Assembly (NCBI GenBank): GCA_964654825.1
Contig: CAZZKG010000107.1
Location: forward strand, 1-7,884
Source: CAZZKG01 sp964654825
GTDB taxonomy: Bacteria > Gemmatimonadota > CAZMKB01
Reading direction: 5' to 3'
DNA length: 7,884 nucleotides
Part shown: positions 7,079 through 7,884 of the stretch, one piece after another
How the letters are laid out: each line of letters begins with the position of its first letter
How positions within the stretch are numbered: position 1 is the stretch's first letter
The notes under the pieces: model-generated
What the model was told of the DNA's origin: nothing
Database searches by the model: none
What the model saw: the letters and a program-made list of their open reading frames with translations, nothing else
Position numbers and translations under genes: made by a program

Positions 7079-7156
7079 ATGCTGCGGCACTTAAGCTGCA
7101 AAAAGTTGCAGTATTCGGCAGAAAGACAGCAGCCGGTTATCGATTACCGCCGGTAA
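7079..7156 (+). CDS. possible leader peptide, 25 aa
   Basis: ATG (7079-7081) to TAA (7154-7156), beginning MLRHLSCKKL and ending VIDYRR, rich in basic residues. GAGGAG (7062-7067) lies 11 nt upstream. A second frame, 7069-7164 (31 aa), starts 10 nt earlier but sits only 1 nt from that site. The frame runs through hairpin 7096-7111 and stops inside hairpin 7142-7158. It may be an upstream ORF controlling the gene at 7203, or chance. Confidence 0.2.
   Translation: MLRHLSCKKLQYSAERQQPVIDYRR
7096..7111 (+). repeat. perfect inverted repeat (hairpin) in the leader
   Basis: CTGCAA (7096-7101) and TTGCAG (7106-7111) form a 6-bp stem with the 4-nt loop AAAG. It is followed by mixed sequence rather than a T-tract, so it is not a terminator. 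It could be an RNA structure or an operator. Confidence 0.5.
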
Positions 7157-7163
7157 TCTGCTG
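7127..7163 (+). repeat. nested inverted repeat before the small membrane protein gene
   Basis: GATTACC (7142-7148) and GGTAATC (7152-7158) form a perfect 7-bp stem with loop GCC. An outer stem, CAGCA (7127-7131) with TGCTG (7159-7163), encloses it. A third related half-site, GGTTATC (7135-7141), directly precedes the hairpin, so GGTNATC is present three times in alternating orientation. No T-tract follows. It could be a repressor operator or a structured leader RNA lying about 40 nt before the start codon. Confidence 0.5.
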
Positions 7164-7190
7164 AGTCCGGGAGTGTGTTAATTGATATGA

Positions 7191-7195
7191 GGAGG
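7191..7195 (+). promoter_or_regulatory. Shine-Dalgarno site for the gene at 7203
   Basis: GGAGG lies 7 nt before the ATG at 7203, an ideal arrangement. The ten bases GGAGGTAGAT are identical to those before the UDG gene at 358-367. Confidence 0.8.
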
Positions 7196-7202
7196 TAGAT
7201 TT

Positions 7203-7571
7203 ATGTCTATATTTGTCCTTGTAATTGGTACAGTAATCCTCCTGTTCGGTCTCGCTTTCCTCATCGCCCCGAGTATTATCAAACACTGGTTCAATCGAAT
7301 ACCTGTATGGAATCTGTTCTACACTCCCTCAATACTTCGAATCATCATCGGCGTTCTCTTCCTCCTGGCTGCAAAAGACACCCGCCTCCCTAGATTCGTG
7401 ACTGCGATGGGTGTCTTCTCAATTCTGGCCGGTCTCACGATCCCAATCCTGGGCAGGGAACGAATCAAAGCGTTTGCAAGATGGGGAGTGGAACGAAGCA
7501 ATACTGTCCTGAGGCTGTGGGCTTTGGTCGCATCGGTGATCGGGATTGTGCTGGTATGGGCAGGCCTGTAG
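7203..7571 (+). CDS. small four-helix inner-membrane protein of unknown function
   Basis: A 122-residue hydrophobic protein. Predicted membrane segments lie at about residues 3-22, 42-57, 64-83 and 103-121, with positively charged loops between them (KHWFNR; KDTRLPR; GRERIKAFARW). Helices 1-2 and 3-4 look like two related hairpins: each pair begins with a Gly-rich hydrophobic helix followed by a basic, Trp-containing amphipathic loop (IIKHWFNRIP and RIKAFARWGV). The layout recalls small two-helix DUF2065/YjeT-type proteins, but I cannot assign a family. No catalytic motif or cysteine is visible. The start is supported by a strong GGAGG. Upstream is a long structured leader; downstream, after about 180 bp, begins a probable membrane methyltransferase gene on the same strand. 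Confidence 0.8.
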   Translation: MSIFVLVIGTVILLFGLAFLIAPSIIKHWFNRIPVWNLFYTPSILRIIIGVLFLLAAKDTRLPRFVTAMGVFSILAGLTIPILGRERIKAFARWGVERSNTVLRLWALVASVIGIVLVWAGL

Positions 7572-7625
7572 CTGTTGGGATTGCGGTAACCAGATCGACG
7601 CTCTTCCCGGATCAGCAAATGAGCA

Positions 7626-7652
7626 GTGACAAGTTACTCATTATTATATAAT
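7626..7652 (+). promoter_or_regulatory. candidate promoter for the terminal gene
   Basis: A perfect TATAAT (7647-7652) lies 15 bp after GTGACA (7626-7631). The -35 matches 5 of 6 bases, but the spacing is short of the usual 16-18 bp. The -10 overlaps a 7-bp inverted repeat (7638-7654). Transcription would start near 7659, about 90 nt before the GTG at 7749. Confidence 0.4.
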
Positions 7653-7654
7653 GA
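7638..7654. repeat. AT-rich inverted repeat over the -10 element
   Basis: TCATTAT and ATAATGA form perfect 7-bp arms around TAT. The sequence covers the whole TATAAT, a position typical of repressor operators. AT-rich palindromes near promoters are also common by chance. Its left arm can alternatively pair with AATGAG at 7618-7623. Confidence 0.4.
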
Positions 7655-7736
7655 ATTCGAGTCTGCTTGTGGGAAGGTACAATCATGCAATCAATCCCCC
7701 GATTCCAGAGATCACAAAGTTTCGAAGCATCATCCA

Positions 7737-7742
7737 GAGGAG
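7737..7742 (+). promoter_or_regulatory. Shine-Dalgarno site for the GTG at 7749
   Basis: GAGGAG lies 6 nt before the GTG at 7749-7751 and supports this as the initiator of the terminal gene. Confidence 0.7.
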
Positions 7743-7748
7743 AGCAAG

Positions 7749-7884
7749 GTGACTGACTTGCTGAGATTATTACTCTTCATCACGCTCTCCTTTTTCACAG
7801 TTTTGGTATCTTTTCACGCCTGGCGCACAAAACAAGCTTACGGATTTTTTCGGTTTTTTGCATTCGAATCTCTGATACTACTCA
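7749..7884 (+). CDS. isoprenylcysteine carboxyl methyltransferase-like membrane protein (3' partial)
   Basis: Only the first 45 residues are in the window, starting at GTG with a good GAGGAG site. Residues 4-22 form a hydrophobic helix (LLRLLLFITLSFFTVLVSF), followed by the polar stretch HAWRTKQAYG and then GFFRFFAFESLILL (32-45), which starts a second helix. The GFyRFFAFE pattern between two helices is what I recall from bacterial ICMT-family (isoprenylcysteine carboxyl methyltransferase-like) proteins, usually about 170-200 residues, in which the SAM-binding part is C-terminal. That part lies outside the window, so the activity is unconfirmed. In bacteria such enzymes act on largely unknown lipid or protein substrates. 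It could be cotranscribed with the gene at 7203 or use the promoter candidate at 7626-7652. Confidence 0.5.
   Translation, partial: MTDLLRLLLFITLSFFTVLVSFHAWRTKQAYGFFRFFAFESLILL

Larger units (their letters stand above)
6717..7202. other. 486-bp divergent intergenic region
   Basis: This region separates the minus-strand CPBP gene from the plus-strand small membrane protein gene. The half next to the CPBP gene (about 6730-6940) must carry its promoter, but I see no convincing -35/-10 pair on the minus strand. It does contain a short perfect hairpin, CTCCC-GAT-GGGAG (6835-6847), with no T-tract. The other half contains a promoter candidate (6944-6973), a purine-rich ribosome-like site (7062-7067), two short overlapping frames and two hairpins (7096-7111 and 7142-7158). 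I recognise no known riboswitch or RNA family. Confidence 0.6.

Noticed and set aside
6890..7090. 66-aa minus-strand frame
   Set aside because: It overlaps the 6780-7034 frame in another phase, has His/Ser-rich composition without a motif, and has no ribosome site.
7651..7752. 33-codon frame whose stop overlaps the GTG at 7749 as GTGA
   Set aside because: Its ATG overlaps the TATAAT of the promoter candidate and has no ribosome site, so it would be untranslated from that promoter. The overlap is tempting, but the peptide has no recognisable feature.

Overview
The window looks like a chromosomal segment from a Gram-negative bacterium. It carries two adjacent lipopolysaccharide (LPS) genes, a heptosyltransferase-type GT9 enzyme and a Kdo transferase, so the host probably builds a Kdo-containing outer membrane. 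Base composition is moderately GC-rich, start codons are mixed (ATG, GTG, TTG) and Shine-Dalgarno sites are strong. The Kdo transferase has variant signatures (SKYDVWPN, GGGFGSGVHN) that I associate with Bacteroidota/FCB-like lineages rather than Proteobacteria. The lineage is an inference; I see no marker that fixes it. I see no insertion sequence, tRNA, rRNA, CRISPR array or prophage.

Layout. Positions 1-194 hold the probable 3' end of an upstream gene and a 41-codon reading frame that overlaps it by 4 nt; neither is identified. A promoter-like stretch (269-297) precedes a tight plus-strand operon at 368-3377: a family 4 uracil-DNA glycosylase with an iron-sulfur cluster (GTG start), a GT9 heptosyltransferase-like protein (TTG start) and a Kdo transferase, WaaA/KdtA (ATG start). 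Each junction in the operon is a 4-nt start/stop overlap, so translational coupling is likely. The operon therefore joins base-excision DNA repair to LPS inner-core assembly.

Facing it on the minus strand, with no spacer, is a very large membrane protein (3378-6716, 1112 aa). It is a CPBP (CAAX protease/Rce1-like) intramembrane metalloprotease with an internal duplication. Each half is an anchor helix, an extracytoplasmic PepSY-like domain and a multi-helix membrane bundle. Only the N-terminal half keeps the catalytic motifs. This is the most unusual object in the window.

After a 486-bp divergent intergenic region (6717-7202), which has a promoter candidate, hairpins and possible leader ORFs, comes a small four-helix membrane protein of unknown function (7203-7571). 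The window ends inside a gene (7749 onward) whose first 45 residues resemble the N-terminus of bacterial isoprenylcysteine carboxyl methyltransferase (ICMT)-like membrane methyltransferases. If that call is right, homologues of both eukaryotic CaaX post-prenylation enzymes (Rce1 and ICMT) lie about 1 kb apart here.
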